Source: Bacteroidota bacterium
GTDB taxonomy: Bacteria > Bacteroidota > Kryptoniia > Kryptoniales > JAKASW01
Assembly (NCBI GenBank): GCA_021796055.1
Contig: JAJYOS010000499.1
Span: forward strand, 1 to 5,432
DNA length: 5,432 bases
Reading direction: 5' to 3'
Shown piece after piece: positions 5,317 through 5,432 of the stretch. The notes beneath the pieces were generated by a model. The model saw only the letters and a list, made by a program, of their open reading frames with translations, was not told the origin of the DNA and made no database searches. Positions within the stretch are counted from its first letter, which is position 1. Every line of letters starts with the position of its first letter. Made by a program: the position numbers and the translations under genes.

Positions 5317-5432
5317 TGCTGTTTGGCCTGTACCACCATGGCAAATCTGTTGTTGATTGAAGTCCGCTCGCAAGGACCATGTGTTCCAACTGATATCGTT
5401 GCTTTGTAAACCCCACACACAGCGGCGGCCGG

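Larger units (their letters stand above)
4811..5432. other. Long 3' region without a convincing gene
   Basis: No frame on either strand shows a recognisable family. The longest candidates are a 63-codon + frame at 5097-5288 and a 61-codon GTG-started minus frame at 5231-5416; neither has a ribosome site. No tRNA, rRNA or terminator for the response regulator was found. The region has several small dyads: the 8-bp palindrome CAGGCCTG (4856-4863), AACGG/CCGTT (5032-5044), GATCA-TTCG-TGATC (5128-5141), CAGGA/TCCTG (5236-5251) and GGAGT/ACTCC (5290-5305). It may be decayed coding DNA, or hold a regulatory RNA or the promoter region of a gene beyond the window. Confidence 0.5.

Noticed and set aside
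1..5432. CRISPR array, insertion sequence or defence system
   Set aside because: No regularly spaced direct repeats, no transposase with terminal inverted repeats, and no nuclease/sensor gene pair are visible.

Overview
The window is a stretch of bacterial chromosome with mixed base composition. Five recognisable protein genes and one broken small ORF all lie on the + strand. About one third of the window has no convincing gene, which is loose packing for a bacterium. The thioredoxin tail resembles thioredoxins of the Bacteroidota/Chlorobi/Ignavibacteria side of the tree. The purine-rich Shine-Dalgarno sites (AAAGGAGGT, GAGGAG, GGAGAA) argue against a typical Bacteroidia genome, where such sites are weak. 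A Chlorobi/Ignavibacteria-like or related uncultured lineage is therefore possible, but this is a low-confidence inference from the sequence alone.

Layout. At 1-168 is the 3' end of a thioredoxin gene, which appears to carry an extra G in a six-G run. At 169-436 is an intergenic stretch with a strong 11-bp stem (241-276). At 437-664 is a small ORF with a ribosome site and a TAA stop in the middle of one continuous frame, probably a pseudogene. At 721-1314 is a single-domain HD hydrolase of the SpoT/MESH1 type, predicted to hydrolyse (p)ppGpp. At 1315-1605 is a gap holding an intrinsic terminator that looks like part of a degenerate dispersed repeat. At 1606-2277 is a MarC-family membrane protein. 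At 2339-4045 is a secreted right-handed beta-helix protein of the GH28 (polygalacturonase-like) superfamily with altered catalytic positions. At 4046-4384 is a gap with a long inverted repeat and a promoter. At 4385-4810 is a stand-alone receiver-domain response regulator. At 4811-5432 is a long stretch without a convincing gene, with only short ORFs and small dyads.

How the genes work together: there is no evidence for one pathway. The marC-like and GH28-like genes are 61 nt apart with no visible terminator and could share a transcript. The HD hydrolase is closed off by its own terminator, and the response regulator appears to have its own promoter. The contents (stringent-response hydrolase, redox protein, orphan receiver, secreted pectin-type enzyme) are ordinary housekeeping and accessory functions. 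I found no convincing new multi-gene system. The points most worth a second look are the two interrupted frames (thioredoxin and 437-664), the unusual active site of the beta-helix protein, and the long non-coding 3' region.
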